Below are positions 8,301-15,168 of a stretch of DNA of 60,578 nt, in pieces; position 1 is the first letter of the stretch, and every line of letters starts with the position of its first letter. Location of the stretch: positions 1-60,578 of the IMG/VR virus record IMGVR_UViG_3300006735_005646. One strand, written 5' to 3'. Origin of the DNA: a virus. The translations under genes and the position numbers were made by a program. Below the pieces are notes generated by a model, which did not search any database, was not told the DNA's origin, and worked only from the letters and a program-made list of their open reading frames with translations.

Positions 8301-10010
8301 AAAGCAATGGAGTCTATTGGGGATGATCCACAAAAACTCCTAGAGTTCTTCGGTGCTGAAATTGAAATGGATGTAACACACGGAAATCTAGCAGACACAT
8401 TCGCAGAGAATACATCTGGTAAGCACACTGAGATTGTAATCAACGGAAAGACAACAAGAATTCCAATCGAAAATCCAGAGGATTATAGAGATTACCAGAA
8501 GGAAGCAGAAGAAGGCGAAGACCTAGACGAATCATTCCGTGTGCTGACTGAACCAGACATTCTTGACAGACTGGTAACACAGTTGAGAGATAAAGGAATG
8601 GAAAAAAATAAAGCATACGCAGTCGCCACTTCACAGTTGCAAAAACGTGGTGTTCTTAAAAAGGGAACGAACGACTTGACTACACATGGAGAAAAGAGAG
8701 ACTCGATGGGTGCCGCAGGTAGAGCAAAGGATAGAGCAGCGAAGAAGGATGGTAAGTCTCCGAAGGATTATAACTATAATCCAAGAACAAACATTGCAAC
8801 ACAGAAAGAAGATTGTGGTTGCATAAATGAAGACAACACCGCCGCAATTGCAAAGCAAGTTAAGCAAGCAGTAAAGAAGTATGTGACTGGTACTCCCAGA
8901 GTTCAATCCAAGGGTGGTAAGGTTCGTTTCATTATGCTACGAGCAGACAAAATTGACAACAAACTTCGCAAGATGATTCTTGATGTTGAACATCCAAACG
9001 CAAAGGTTCGTGATAAGAATAATATCTCTTATGGAAACATCAGCGATAGAATTATCAGTGCGGGTGCAGATGTATGGATGGATGCACTTGGGTTGAAAGA
9101 ATCCGTTCAATTGAATGAATGTTGGGACACACATGTTCAACAAGGATATAAAATGAAAGGTGGGAAGAGAGTTCCAAACTGCGTACCAAAAGGTTCTGCA
9201 ACTAAATTTGGAGAGTCAACCACACATGGTATTGGAACATTTGCAAAAATAGACATTCAAGAGGGAGCAACCATAAGTCTATATCTCTTGGACTTGATGG
9301 AAAATACACCCACATACCAACGAACAGACTTCTGTAGATTTACAAATCACTCACACAAAAATGCCAATATAACTCTCGAACGAGTTGATGGTGGTCTTCA
9401 TGCTACAGCAACCAGAGATATTCAGGAAGGAGAGGAGTTCTTCATAGACTACTTCCATGTTCTTGACAATATCGGGACTAACATGAGCATCATTGAAGAT
9501 GTTCTAAGATGGACAGAAGGATATGAAAACCTATACATTCCAGAGGATACAATCCAGTCCTTCGCACATGAATTATCATACTTTGTAAGTATAGGTGATT
9601 GCCCTGAACTGTCCGAGGAGTTCTTGAAAATTCTTCCTGAGTACACAGTATCGGAAGATGAAGATCCGGTGAAGAGAGCAAAAAGGCAAAAAGAATATAA
9701 CGCAAGACCAGAACAAAGAGCAAGAAGAAGTTCAAGAACAAATGAGAGAAACAAGAGAATAAGAAAAGGACAGGTGAAGGTCGGTGACGGGAAGGATATA
9801 GATCACAAGGACGGTAATCCACTAAACAACTCCTCTTCCAATATAAGCATAACATCTGCGAATTACAACAGAGGACGAAATAATAACAAGGGCAGAACCA
9901 ACGAAGAACATGGTGCCGGTGATATGGGAACAAAGGAATTGCTAAAAAAATATCTAAAAAATACACCCCATATGACTATTGATGCTAAGTTCAAGAAAGA
10001 GATGGATTGA
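5379..10010 (+). CDS. giant virion polyprotein: nucleotidylyltransferase, nuclease-like, Cys cluster, SET and HNH domains
   Basis: 1543 aa; AGGAG precedes the ATG. Domains in order: 1-185, HIGH-superfamily nucleotidylyltransferase (TFGRFNPPTTGH at 7-18, SASKMR at 143-148), most like NMN adenylyltransferases; 205-335, strongly basic; 475-555, Gln-rich helix; about 665-700, PKTDLYW then SMKIGDGQLMSGG, a nuclease-like core; 860-875, six Cys in GCGKFCGCCGQDVCNDC; about 890-1010, a domain shared with other marine T4-like virion proteins; 1248-1275, Cys/Trp-rich WDTHVQQGYKMKGG; 1284-1358, SET domain (GIGTFAK, NHS at 1323-1325, GEEFFIDY); 1473-1500, HNH-type (DIDHKDGNPLNN). Sites like gp21 cuts separate these blocks: LNE211, LEE344, IYE855, INE1151, LNE1247. 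A packaged, protease-matured enzyme set is inferred. Confidence 0.8.
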   Translation: MKKIVFTFGRFNPPTTGHYLLATRVKEEARKRNAEYRIYGSNTKDPKRNPLSPTSKSKFMKKVLNDRNVVVNKDSGNPYAVLQKLSAEGYSDVTMVVGSDRVPEFKRGIKKYIGKKGYENIKNFEVVSAGDRDPDAEGVEGMSASKMRAAAAEGNIDAFRLGVPSHVSSKDVMDLFYAVRRGMGIRGKIEESWFNYDEFAEFVNEQSELNELTLQARRKLSMRMKKTAKKRARVRKLREKRRKTKVQLVARANKQAIKKIRSRFHKGRSWSEVSFMERERISEKLKKKKKAIQRISKRLIPAMNKAEKERLDKVRKRMTSKDPVKAIAPTNEHIDIMFEEYLEEIAVPRARPRDKVSSRVAAQDKVNREKQKAQDRGLDAKKVDAARKRGERADGKTDNRSDKQKKFPNLQPTDPVEIQRGDEVEIVLFKDAKIDQIKSSKPVKPGQAKSISNKPGFVCGETAQSLGVNCDKVAQAQQTEKGQQGQQAPEQEVNPELQKASDAQQIAQSKLSTAQANQQLADMEAQQQQQKDAREAELAQAYKNPYAKQFGIESKPLPKGKKDKQKGDTFPSSGHKAVDAEFALVAAAHGCHDLTGKKMKACLDAADISAGDQKILAQSVTLTGAGRRMWDTLGKLIPENFEAKHYGKGGPPITLSDTWQRNKAGDKTPKTDLYWEDKKTGESIRASMKIGDGQLMSGGAEESMATLETAMNRMRGCKGVDKDGQGTDCKRTPMSGEAKAIKAIQSIKEDIAKSYDRDSLGAGMGPTSWWLDGGVVKTPGDREPDWWKKDGSPGSKGVKWKDVVGKPPNKADFPNYNEKTIDRLKNANSSHKRIMGNIENLFEESEEFKRHVIYESLTGCGKFCGCCGQDVCNDCQEKAMATHMVTAEKDGTKAALTEIGGPNSPFVTKLLKQVNVSVRLKSSQKISKATGKEGNYSWWSVLGLTTSGGFMGEENVQAFLEFNGDTEHPKNQVKKAMESIGDDPQKLLEFFGAEIEMDVTHGNLADTFAENTSGKHTEIVINGKTTRIPIENPEDYRDYQKEAEEGEDLDESFRVLTEPDILDRLVTQLRDKGMEKNKAYAVATSQLQKRGVLKKGTNDLTTHGEKRDSMGAAGRAKDRAAKKDGKSPKDYNYNPRTNIATQKEDCGCINEDNTAAIAKQVKQAVKKYVTGTPRVQSKGGKVRFIMLRADKIDNKLRKMILDVEHPNAKVRDKNNISYGNISDRIISAGADVWMDALGLKESVQLNECWDTHVQQGYKMKGGKRVPNCVPKGSATKFGESTTHGIGTFAKIDIQEGATISLYLLDLMENTPTYQRTDFCRFTNHSHKNANITLERVDGGLHATATRDIQEGEEFFIDYFHVLDNIGTNMSIIEDVLRWTEGYENLYIPEDTIQSFAHELSYFVSIGDCPELSEEFLKILPEYTVSEDEDPVKRAKRQKEYNARPEQRARRSSRTNERNKRIRKGQVKVGDGKDIDHKDGNPLNNSSSNISITSANYNRGRNNNKGRTNEEHGAGDMGTKELLKKYLKNTPHMTIDAKFKKEMD

Positions 10011-10660
10011 TGGGAGTAGATCATTGGATCGAATTGGGAGTTGCTATAGGAGCAATCGTAGTGGGAGTGACTTTTGGCATATATAAAGTGCTGAAAGGGA
10101 AAAGTGTAATGCTATTAGACACATTGAAAACCAAGGAACAGTTGAAGTTCCCCACATCTTGCTTCTGGCAAACTCACACCAGAGTCCATGAGACTCTCAC
10201 TGAATTAAGAGTCAAGACAGATTGTGCAAGAGGTCAATTGGTTCAATTCCATAATAGTGGTCATTTCTTAGACGGTATCTCGATGAAAAAGATGTCCCTT
10301 ACTCATGAATCACTCGAAAAGGGAGTTTCATCTGAGATGGGAATCAAGAAAGACTTACTTCTTTCTATGTGCATAGATGGTTTAAACTTGCTTCTTGAGG
10401 ACGATCCACAACTATACATGGTATCGGATATGGAAGATTCTTGGTGTAAGCAGTTCATGGAGAATAGTAATGTCATATCATTCTCATTCCTTCCCATTAG
10501 AAGACAGGGATTAGTAATAGGATATATCATGTGTCAGTGGTGTAGTTGGACAAAAACTGATATAATCGATATAGAGGAAGTAGTTTCTGAAATAACAACT
10601 GCAAGAAATCTAATCGAAATACAACTGGAACAGGAACTGGCAGGAACTAAAAAACAATAA
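10010..10660 (+). CDS. membrane-anchored GAF-like sensor domain protein
   Basis: 216 aa; ATG at 10010 overlaps the stop of the polyprotein gene (TGATG). One N-terminal transmembrane helix (LGVAIGAIVVGVTFGIYKV, about 8-26) is followed by a soluble alpha/beta domain containing QLVQFHNSGHFLDGISMKK and the strand ISFSFLPIRRQGLVIGYIM. These features resemble GAF-type folds seen in similar marine phage proteins. No catalytic motif is visible. A ligand-sensing role at the inner membrane is possible but unproven; a virion role is equally open given the translational coupling. Confidence 0.5.
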   Translation: MGVDHWIELGVAIGAIVVGVTFGIYKVLKGKSVMLLDTLKTKEQLKFPTSCFWQTHTRVHETLTELRVKTDCARGQLVQFHNSGHFLDGISMKKMSLTHESLEKGVSSEMGIKKDLLLSMCIDGLNLLLEDDPQLYMVSDMEDSWCKQFMENSNVISFSFLPIRRQGLVIGYIMCQWCSWTKTDIIDIEEVVSEITTARNLIEIQLEQELAGTKKQ

Positions 10661-10663
10661 ATA
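10656..10663 (+). promoter_or_regulatory. T4-like late promoter, NATAAATA variant
   Basis: AATAAATA, 32 bases before the ATG at 10696, with TGGAG between them. Confidence 0.55.
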
Positions 10664-10695
10664 GTAGGGTAAACCACAATCTACTGGAGATAAAC

Positions 10696-11166
10696 ATGAA
10701 AAGTTATAAAGAATTACAAGAAAATCTAAAACCAATCACCGAAGGACAAGAAACTTCCGGTGGTGCTGCTAGAAGCGCCCACAGTGATTTCGGTGTTCAT
10801 AGAATCGAACACCCAGAGCAATTAGGAAGACTCAATGCATTCTTAAATGCGTTTACTCAAATGGAGTTCATGGAACCAAAGGCAGCGATTGCGACGATTC
10901 GTCACAAACTCAATCTAGCAGGACTTGATTTTGAATGGAACAACACATCAACATACACACCAGAGGAAAACTTAAAACTTCCACTCAATAGGTATGGTGG
11001 TTCTTTCGGAACAACTCCCACACATGATCTAAGACAAGGGTTCTATAAAGGTGATAATATCTCCGAGTTCAATGGTGGAGTTGGTATGGCTTTATCTATA
11101 GATGTATATCAGGAGGATAGTGGATTGTATCAAATGGATGCAAAAATTATTCCAAACGCTGAATAG
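10696..11166 (+). CDS. conserved T4-like phage protein with capsid-targeting start
   Basis: 156 aa; ACTGGAG precedes the ATG and a late promoter lies upstream. Residues 1-9 (MKSYKELQE) resemble a capsid-targeting sequence. The body contains DFGVHRIEHPEQLGRLNAF, RHKLNLAGLDFEW and FGTTPTHDLRQGFYKGD. I know this combination as a conserved but uncharacterised protein of marine T4-like phages. It is probably a virion or prohead component; no enzyme motif is visible. Confidence 0.6.
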   Translation: MKSYKELQENLKPITEGQETSGGAARSAHSDFGVHRIEHPEQLGRLNAFLNAFTQMEFMEPKAAIATIRHKLNLAGLDFEWNNTSTYTPEENLKLPLNRYGGSFGTTPTHDLRQGFYKGDNISEFNGGVGMALSIDVYQEDSGLYQMDAKIIPNAE

Positions 11167-11186
11167 TCAATCTTCTTTTTTTTATT

Positions 11187-11567
11187 ATGGATTTTAAGTC
11201 ACTCGACAAAAACAATTTTATGATGTTCGCAATGAAGATGTACACCAATCCTCAGTGTTTGGGTATGGATGAGTTTTACGAAGACTTAAATCGAATAAAG
11301 TATATAAAGAGGTTGCTGGGAAGATACGATAAGAAAGGTTTACTGAGAGAGAGACTAGTATTGAATCATATCATCATATTAAGTAACGTATTTGGTGCAG
11401 AGGCAAGTTCTAGAATACTTTTTCACAAGATAGAAGATAGGTTTCATTCATATTTAAAATCATTTCTAGAATATCTAAATCTACTACCAGTCCAGATACC
11501 AGAAGTAAAATTACAAGAAATTCCAACAGATCATAAAATCAATACAATGCTAAGAGGATTGAAATGA
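11187..11567 (+). CDS. conserved T4-like phage protein, all-helical
   Basis: 126 aa. No ribosome binding site is visible before the ATG (a T-rich stretch instead). The protein has the pattern KNNFMMFAMKMYTNPQC, EFYEDLNRIKYIKRLLGRY, LRERLVLNHIIILSNVFG and YLKSFLEYLNLLP. I associate this with a conserved helical protein common in marine T4-like phages, usually found together with the gene that follows. Function unknown; its stop overlaps the next start (ATGA), so the pair is probably translated together. Confidence 0.65.
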   Translation: MDFKSLDKNNFMMFAMKMYTNPQCLGMDEFYEDLNRIKYIKRLLGRYDKKGLLRERLVLNHIIILSNVFGAEASSRILFHKIEDRFHSYLKSFLEYLNLLPVQIPEVKLQEIPTDHKINTMLRGLK

Positions 11568-12019
11568 TACTAAAAGAAAATAATTTATATGAAGCAGGAG
11601 ACATGAGCGATGCAAGTCGAGTGATCAGTGCATTTACTGTCTTTAAATTTATTAAAATTATATCCGATCCTTTCACTAAGATGGAAGCATATAAACTAGG
11701 AATCATCGACGCAAAGGGAAAATTTCTCAAGAAAGTAGATGAGTTAGAGACTAAAAAAGAAAGAGACTCAGTGAGTCCCTTCAACAGACTCATGATTAAC
11801 TTAAAGAAGGCAATGGATCGGGTTCCTGATCCAAAATTTAGGGCACAACTCAGAACTCTACCCACTGCAATGATTCTTCTCAAGGATGAAGCGGAGAAGG
11901 TAGGTGCAGATGGTGAAATGGTATTAGGTGAAATTAGAAATTATCTATTCGAGAATGGAGTTGATGTGGATAGTCTTTCAACTAACGAAGAATTCAAGGA
12001 ACTTCTTCAAGGAGAATAG
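11564..12019 (+). CDS. conserved T4-like phage protein, putative virion component
   Basis: 151 aa, starting in an ATGA overlap with the preceding gene. It opens MILKENNLYEAGDMSD and continues with FTVFKFIKIISDPFTKMEAYKL and a helical C-terminal half. The YKL-G-IIDAKGK segment is one I recognise from marine T4-like genomes in the same order. The LYE near the N-terminus could be a prohead-protease site, which would make this a head or core protein, but that is inference. Its last codons contain the ribosome binding site for the next gene. Confidence 0.55.
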   Translation: MILKENNLYEAGDMSDASRVISAFTVFKFIKIISDPFTKMEAYKLGIIDAKGKFLKKVDELETKKERDSVSPFNRLMINLKKAMDRVPDPKFRAQLRTLPTAMILLKDEAEKVGADGEMVLGEIRNYLFENGVDVDSLSTNEEFKELLQGE

Positions 12020-12021
12020 AA

Positions 12022-12402
12022 ATGGCAAACAATAGAGAGATACCAGAAGAATTTCTAAACGGAGACTTTGATTTTGGTTTTACTGCGGCAGATGAGGATG
12101 AACTCAACGCACTTGTAGAACTAGATGATCCCACAACACCAGACGAAATCAAAGAGATGCAGGACAAGTTAGATTTGATTCTGCAAATGAACTCCACATG
12201 TGATGGTGCAAACCAAGTAAAAGAACAATACGATGAACTTCTCAAAGCAAAATTGGAAGAGATCGAAAAGGCCACTCTTCCTCTTCTGTTGAACCTCAAA
12301 AAGAACAAACAGAAAGATTATTTGTATTGGCCGGGAGGTCAAAGAGAAACACAATGTGAACTACAGATACAGAAGATACTCAATGTAACGAGGAATGTCT
12401 GA
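12022..12402 (+). CDS. conserved acidic coiled-coil phage protein
   Basis: 126 aa; AAGGAG lies within the end of the previous gene. The N-terminal part is acidic with DFDFGFTAADEDELNAL, the middle is a predicted coiled coil (about 35-90), and the C-terminus has DYLYWPGGQRETQCELQIQK. The DFGFT and YWPxR-type motifs occur together in marine T4-like phages. Function unknown. The stop overlaps the ATG of the small basic gene that follows. Confidence 0.55.
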   Translation: MANNREIPEEFLNGDFDFGFTAADEDELNALVELDDPTTPDEIKEMQDKLDLILQMNSTCDGANQVKEQYDELLKAKLEEIEKATLPLLLNLKKNKQKDYLYWPGGQRETQCELQIQKILNVTRNV

Positions 12403-12632
12403 TGGGATGTGGGTGTAACAAAAGAAGAAAGAAAAGAAGGCAGTCTTCAAGGATGCCTGTTTCACCAAATCAAAAGCAAGCAACAACTATCGGTGGTATC
12501 AAACTTCCTACCAATCCGTCTTTTGATGAAAGACGAAGTGCTGTTGCAAAAATAAACAACGGAAAGATAAACAAAGCAAGAAAACAAACCGTTGCTGATC
12601 GTGTGAAAGCAAGAAAAGAATCGGAAGGATAA
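12402..12632 (+). CDS. small basic protein with N-terminal Cys pair
   Basis: 76 aa, ATG overlapping the preceding TGA. It starts MGCGCNKRRKKRRQSSR and stays highly basic throughout, which suggests binding to nucleic acid or to acidic cargo. The two cysteines at 3 and 5 could bind metal or be modified. I recognise no family. It sits between a conserved structural-type gene and the lysozyme and is probably late. Confidence 0.45.
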   Translation: MGCGCNKRRKKRRQSSRMPVSPNQKQATTIGGIKLPTNPSFDERRSAVAKINNGKINKARKQTVADRVKARKESEG

Positions 12633-12633
12633 G

Positions 12634-13428
12634 ATGGCAAAAACTCCTGCTTATCTTAGAGGTCCAAACGCAGTTGATGTAGAGACAAACCCGAAACCAT
12701 CAACAACTCCAGATCCAGATAATTATCCTCGTATCAACACATGCTGTCCTTGCATGGAATGTTTGGATGACTGTATCAAAGAAAGAGAGAGTGGTGGGGA
12801 AGGTTCTCCTGTTACCAATCCCTCCAACCTTAAACCAGATCCAGATCATACAGGATGTGATGCACCGGCCACTGGATGTGAAACAGGTCTTGGTTGTGAT
12901 TGTGGTCCTTATCAAATAGATCATCAAGACTATGTTCACGATATATGCGGTCCTGTAGGACCATGTTCAAACGGTGATGGTGGTTATGATAATAGTTGTT
13001 GTGAAGTCTGTGCGGATGGATACGGAGAATCATTATGTCAACCATGCGGAAACGATGCGGCGTGTTGTGAAGAGAAAGAAAGAAGAAGTAAAAAATTAAT
13101 GGATTGTTGGAGGAGAAGATACACAAGAAATCCTGCCTGCAAGGGACATGGTCCGATTATACACCCAACCGATCCAGACTCTGGACCTTGTTTTACTTGT
13201 GAAGACATAGCAAGAATGCACAATGGTGGTCCGAAGGGACATTGTAATAAAAACACAGAGGGTTATTGGAATAAAATCAAAGCATGTATGGCAAGGAAGT
13301 GTGGGTTTGCTTCAACAGAATCTGGCGAAGCGTGTGCAGATGTTGAAGTAAATAAGAGCAAACGTACAGAAACAAACCAAACTCGTTATTACGAAAGGTG
13401 GAAGATCATGAATCCAAAAGATCCATGA
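12634..13428 (+). CDS. invertebrate-type (destabilase) lysozyme
   Basis: 264 aa; GGAAGG precedes the ATG. The sequence carries the signature of i-type lysozymes. The CPCMECLDDCIKERESGG stretch (38-55) has E52 in the place of the catalytic Glu. CGPYQI follows at 90-95, then a Cys-rich stretch ending CWRRRYT (158-164), and finally CEDIARMHNGGPKG (189-202) with EGYWNKIKACM (209-219). Family members hydrolyse peptidoglycan and are animal secreted enzymes or bacterial homologues. At least 20 cysteines suggest several disulphides, odd for a cytoplasmically made phage endolysin. No signal peptide is visible. Holin and spanin candidates follow within 900 bases, so an endolysin role is the simplest reading; a virion-bound lysin is the alternative. 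Confidence 0.8.
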   Translation: MAKTPAYLRGPNAVDVETNPKPSTTPDPDNYPRINTCCPCMECLDDCIKERESGGEGSPVTNPSNLKPDPDHTGCDAPATGCETGLGCDCGPYQIDHQDYVHDICGPVGPCSNGDGGYDNSCCEVCADGYGESLCQPCGNDAACCEEKERRSKKLMDCWRRRYTRNPACKGHGPIIHPTDPDSGPCFTCEDIARMHNGGPKGHCNKNTEGYWNKIKACMARKCGFASTESGEACADVEVNKSKRTETNQTRYYERWKIMNPKDP

Positions 13429-13430
13429 TG

Positions 13431-13438
13431 TATAAATA
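13431..13438 (+). promoter_or_regulatory. T4-type late promoter almost touching the start codon
   Basis: TATAAATA ends 5 bases before the ATG at 13444. A usual late start would fall on or next to the ATG, giving a leaderless transcript. No ribosome binding site lies between. Confidence 0.65.
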
Positions 13439-13443
13439 CTACT

Positions 13444-13839
13444 ATGAAGACCTTTAAACAATTATTACAGAATTTGCCAGAAGATGTTGCCAACTCAATG
13501 GGTGGTGGTGGTTTCGGTGTAGGACAGGCAGCACAGACTTCAAACCCCAACCTTGCGGGATATGATCCTGTTATGGGACTGGGTGGAAGAAAAAAGAAAA
13601 AGAAAAAAGTACAAGAGAAATTTGCAGGTTGTGCCGTGTTCAATTTAACCAGCGAAGAATACAATAAATGTATGCGTGGTAGAATGAAATACGAAAGATG
13701 GAGTAAGAAAATGAATATGGAAGATATCAACAACCAAGATATCCGAACATATTGTCATCGAAATCCAGGTCAGCCTGTTGTTATTAAAGATTCAACCACG
13801 GGAATAATGGCATACCTTATTCCACCATCAAAAAGGTAA
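13444..13839 (+). CDS. conserved phage protein with capsid-targeting-like start
   Basis: 131 aa. It opens MKTFKQLLQNLPEDVANSM, like the T4 capsid-targeting sequence, then a Gly-rich segment, a KKKKKK run (52-57) and a conserved C-terminal domain with CAVFNLTSEEYNKCMRGR and HRNPGQPVVIKDSTTGIMAYL. That domain is widespread in T4-like marine phages with no known function. The Lys run next to a flexible N-terminus is consistent with a head protein touching DNA. It interrupts the lysozyme-holin order. Confidence 0.6.
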   Translation: MKTFKQLLQNLPEDVANSMGGGGFGVGQAAQTSNPNLAGYDPVMGLGGRKKKKKKVQEKFAGCAVFNLTSEEYNKCMRGRMKYERWSKKMNMEDINNQDIRTYCHRNPGQPVVIKDSTTGIMAYLIPPSKR

Positions 13840-13842
13840 AAT

Positions 13843-14289
13843 ATGCTTACATCATTTTTAACACCAGAGTTTCTTACTCTGATTGGTAGCAGTTTAACAG
13901 GATTTCTGTTTAGATACCTAGCAGAGAAGAGAAAAGATCAGAAAGAAATGTTCGAGAGAGCAATGGCACGATCCAAGAGACAGGACGAAAGTGCTGATCT
14001 CGCTGTTAAACGAGTAAGTGTTGACGCTGGTAAAATCATCAGAAGAATTATTGTTGTTACTATATTGTTCGGTACAATACTTGCACCATTCATTCTACCA
14101 TTCTTTAGCATTCCTACGGTGGTAGAGGTTACAGAGAAGAGTGGTTCATTCCTTGGTATCTTTGGTGGTAATACTAGCATCAAATTCCAAGAGGTATATG
14201 GTTATCTGTTCACCGAAGAGAACAGACAGATTCTTTTAACCATTGTAGGATTCTACTTTGGTAATGCTGCTGGAAAGGCTTCGACATGA
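13843..14289 (+). CDS. three-helix membrane protein, holin candidate
   Basis: 148 aa with hydrophobic segments at about 7-24 (weak), 66-87 (IIVVTILFGTILAPFILPFF) and 127-142 (ILLTIVGFYFGNAAGK), and a basic, charged loop (26-50). The FYFGNAAGKA ending is one I associate with three-helix phage holins. Position between the lysozyme and a spanin-like lipoprotein supports a lysis function. An alternative is a general membrane protein. Its stop overlaps the next ATG. Confidence 0.55.
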   Translation: MLTSFLTPEFLTLIGSSLTGFLFRYLAEKRKDQKEMFERAMARSKRQDESADLAVKRVSVDAGKIIRRIIVVTILFGTILAPFILPFFSIPTVVEVTEKSGSFLGIFGGNTSIKFQEVYGYLFTEENRQILLTIVGFYFGNAAGKAST

Positions 14290-14501
14290 ATAAATTAGTT
14301 TTGCTTATGATTTTGTTTTTAACTGGGTGCAGTGATGCGATGCGAATAAAATCAACAACACCAGTGGGAAAAATTCCGCAACAAACGGCAGAACAAACAA
14401 CAGAATCCTTATCTCATAATGGTATGTGGATTACTGTGTGGTTGATTTGTGTTCTTGTTGCTACTGTTCTTGTGTTCAGGACATTCAAAAAAGAATCTTA
14501 G
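14286..14501 (+). CDS. short lipoprotein with C-terminal membrane helix, u-spanin candidate
   Basis: 71 aa, ATGA overlap with the holin candidate. A signal peptide ends in the lipobox LTGC (Cys 15); a polar segment of about 30 residues follows; residues 48-66 (WITVWLICVLVATVLVF) form a transmembrane helix. A lipid at the N-terminus and a C-terminal inner-membrane helix is the topology of unimolecular spanins such as T1 gp11. The periplasmic part is much shorter than in T1, so bridging of the envelope would need a narrow periplasm or oligomer contact. Its TAG overlaps the stop codon of the convergent gene. Confidence 0.55.
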   Translation: MNKLVLLMILFLTGCSDAMRIKSTTPVGKIPQQTAEQTTESLSHNGMWITVWLICVLVATVLVFRTFKKES

Positions 14502-15067
14502 AATGTGTATGAGTCAAGTACTTTATCATGCAGGTACTTGCAAATATAATAAGAATCAACAATATCGGAAACAGGGTTATCCACTGTTCCTTTGTCTGGA
14601 GTTATTTCTTGCTTCAGATCGATACCAGTATCAGTTTTAAAGAATTTATGCATCATAGTTTTGTCTGCATTACCTTTACCAGTTGCAAACTTCTTCACTG
14701 TTGTTGGAGGAATAACTTCGAGTGGAACGCCGCTATTGTATATCTTATACTTAAGAACACCAGTGTTCTCTGCGATATGAAAAACTTTACCCTTTGAACC
14801 ATAAGAGTATCCTTCTATTGCGATGTGTTCACATCCTAGAAGGTTATCCATCGCCCAGTCTGCAATGCTTTTATATCTCTGGTATTCACAGTTCCAATCT
14901 TGAAATCTGGAACCATATACATTGGTTAAAAAGAATTCTGCATACTTCTTTGTTTCGGTTAGAAAATAAAACTTACATCTTTCAAATGTAAACGCTTCCT
15001 TTTCTGTCCCCGCAAATACACATATACTTGGACTTCTCATACTGTAGTCTATTCCTGCAATAATCAT
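14498..15067 (-). CDS. RuvC-like Holliday junction resolvase
   Basis: 189 aa, GTAGGAG before the ATG. An RNase H fold is indicated by D7 in AGIDYSMRSP, E85 in HIAIEGYSYG, and the acidic pair D168/D171 in VSDIVDSYYI, with PPTTVKKFATGKGNADK in between as in RuvC proteins. Such enzymes cut four-way DNA junctions; in T4 this job belongs to the unrelated endonuclease VII (gp49). It probably resolves branched DNA before packaging. A late promoter variant overlaps the upstream small frame. No signal of truncation. Confidence 0.75.
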   Translation of the reverse strand: MIIAGIDYSMRSPSICVFAGTEKEAFTFERCKFYFLTETKKYAEFFLTNVYGSRFQDWNCEYQRYKSIADWAMDNLLGCEHIAIEGYSYGSKGKVFHIAENTGVLKYKIYNSGVPLEVIPPTTVKKFATGKGNADKTMMHKFFKTDTGIDLKQEITPDKGTVDNPVSDIVDSYYICKYLHDKVLDSYTF

Positions 15068-15082
15068 TAGAATCTCCTACAA

Positions 15083-15166
15083 CTATTTATCTCCAGTTTC
15101 TTCTATTCGATATGATAGAATGATTAGCGATATTAAAAGTGCTAGTTCTATCAAGTCTAAATTCAA
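15083..15166 (-). CDS. 27-aa hydrophobic peptide (tentative)
   Basis: TTG start with AAGGAAA upstream, product with one hydrophobic helix (IELALLISLIILSY) between acidic ends. It begins 3 bases after the previous small membrane gene. Supported only by position and hydrophobicity. Confidence 0.3.
   Translation of the reverse strand: MNLDLIELALLISLIILSYRIEETGDK
15084..15091 (-). promoter_or_regulatory. T4-like late promoter, NATAAATA variant
   Basis: GATAAATA on the minus strand, 17 bases before the RuvC-like start. Confidence 0.55.
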
Positions 15167-15168
15167 AA

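Noticed and set aside
9781-9900. Separate HNH homing endonuclease gene inserted in the polyprotein
   Set aside because: No start, stop or ribosome binding site breaks the frame; it reads as an integral C-terminal domain.
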